DNA of 64,000 nt from Klebsormidium nitens. Taxonomy: Eukaryota > Streptophyta > Klebsormidiophyceae > Klebsormidiales > Klebsormidiaceae. Made by a program: the position numbers and the translations under genes. This document shows, piece by piece, positions 62,841 to 64,000 of this stretch. The stretch is taken from positions 37,019 to 101,018 of the forward strand of contig DF237282.1 of assembly GCA_000708835.1 (NCBI GenBank), given 5' to 3'. How positions within the stretch are numbered: the first letter of the stretch is position 1; each line of letters starts with the position of its first letter. The notes under the pieces were generated by a model, which did not search any database, was not told the origin of the DNA, and saw nothing but the letters and a program-made list of their open reading frames with translations.

Positions 62841-64000
62841 TGCCGGACTAGATGCTCGCACGCGCAGATTGAGAGGCGCCCTTCAGATTCTGCCTTGCAG
62901 AAGATAGCAGTTAGCTTCAACGAAAGTAGACAGCGTGCTTGCTGATATCCGAGATGGTAAGGATTCGTTGGAAAATGTAACTCTGATGTCGGTTACGATA
63001 AGCTAGCAGTCCTGATCAACGGCTGACAGATGCACGCTGATGGTTCAATCATTTGCTAGCAGGCCGGGGAGCTATATATCTCTCATCTCACTCTCATGAA
63101 GTACATTTTATTGATTTCGAGAGGGCACCCTTGATCAACTCTCGGGGCGGCAACTAGGGTGCTAAACCGGACCCATGTTTTTGAGAAGAAACCGTAGTTT
63201 TTCTGTTTATCCAGAAAATTTTGGATATATTCATTCAAGTAATTTTCGACAAGAGCGCTTCAAGAGCATACCAAATAAATGGTTGGAACCAGATGTTGCT
63301 AAGAGCAGAGAGACGGTATGCTTCATTGCTAAAGTCCAGGCGGGTGGAATTCAAAATCTCATCATTGCTAAGAGCCCAATACCATAAATATAAGGGGTCT
63401 TGTTTCTGTTGTTTTATGCGCCGTGATTAATGCGTGATGCCTTTTGAAGCGCGATACGAGAAGTGCGCATCAACGGGATGGCATTGAAGTTTGGCACAGC
63501 ATCATGGATATATGGTCGACTCGATCCAGGTCCCACACAGGCTAGCTCCAGCCGTCGATCAGCTGGTTGTGAATAAGGAGACGTGCATGTGAACTTCAAC
63601 TAGCGATAAAGCATCTCGGCGTTTTGATTCTAGTTACCAAGCACCTTCGAAGCACTTGATCTAAGGACTTCTAAGTTGTGAGAAGCATATGTTTCATACG
63701 CCGATGGGTTGTTGAAGGCGTCGAGTGAAGCACCAAAAATCTTCACAACCTGCGAAAATGACTACTAAGGAAGACCCAATGCTAGAACTGAGAAATTGAC
63801 CGTCGTACCGACCGTCGATATATCAGACCACGATCGACGGCGAAAGCACCCGCCACAGCTCAGGCTTTCATCCGTCCGATGAGAAACGTAGCCGTCAATC
63901 GAAACCTGAGCCGTTGGATTCTGGGAGAAGAGCATCATGCAGCAAAATTGTGACTGGCAGATCTGCTGCATTGCATGGGCTGTGCCCGGCAACAAGTACA
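62841..64000. other. 3' flank of the NAC gene
   Basis: No supported exon was found. Open frames here are short and without motifs, and the base composition turns AT-richer near 63000-63400. Confidence 0.45.

Overview
The window looks like nuclear DNA of a plant-lineage (streptophyte) organism, most likely a filamentous streptophyte alga such as Klebsormidium; that genus is an inference. It has about 50% GC, genes with many GT-AG introns of 60 bp to 7 kb, a NAC transcription factor, a plant-type receptor kinase, an RNF170-type RING protein and a DIRS-type tyrosine-recombinase retroelement. I rebuilt the gene models by hand: splice sites were accepted only if reading phase was kept across every junction. 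No bacterial operons, CRISPR arrays, rRNA or tRNA genes were seen.

Layout: 1-11224 (+) is a leucine-rich-repeat protein resembling STK11IP, with a 7.2 kb intron and its 5' end outside the window. 11401-11755 is a MITE-like element. 12884-13037 (-) is the last exon of a small cysteine-rich protein, followed by a tandem array of decayed copies of its splice acceptor. 13640-18480 is gene-poor. About 18480-24915 is a decayed DIRS-like element: gag fragments, reverse transcriptase/RNase H on +, tyrosine recombinase on -, and a direct repeat. Its pol frame is interrupted by a 276-bp non-autonomous CACTA element with an ACG target duplication.

25565-32999 (+) is a 13-exon receptor-like kinase with two PAN/apple-like modules. 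34520-42534 (-) is a six-exon RNF170-like membrane E3 ligase. It shares a 658-bp divergent promoter region with an unusual protein kinase at 43193-45625 (+). 46980-55737 (-) is a 12-exon secreted protein with POMP-type beta-helix repeats, an EGF-like segment and a GPI-type tail. 58293-58822 (+) is an unassigned coding exon, and 59800-62840 (+) is a complete four-exon NAC transcription factor.

The genes do not form a pathway. The receptor kinase and the beta-helix protein both face the cell surface, RNF170 is expected in the ER membrane, and NAC in the nucleus. The most unusual recurring signal is that several real exons are flanked by degenerate partial copies of themselves that carry a splice site (1-60, 9232-9620, 13140-13600, 48020-48069, 49378-49425). 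This suggests frequent short tandem duplications across exon-intron borders, after which the extra copy decays.
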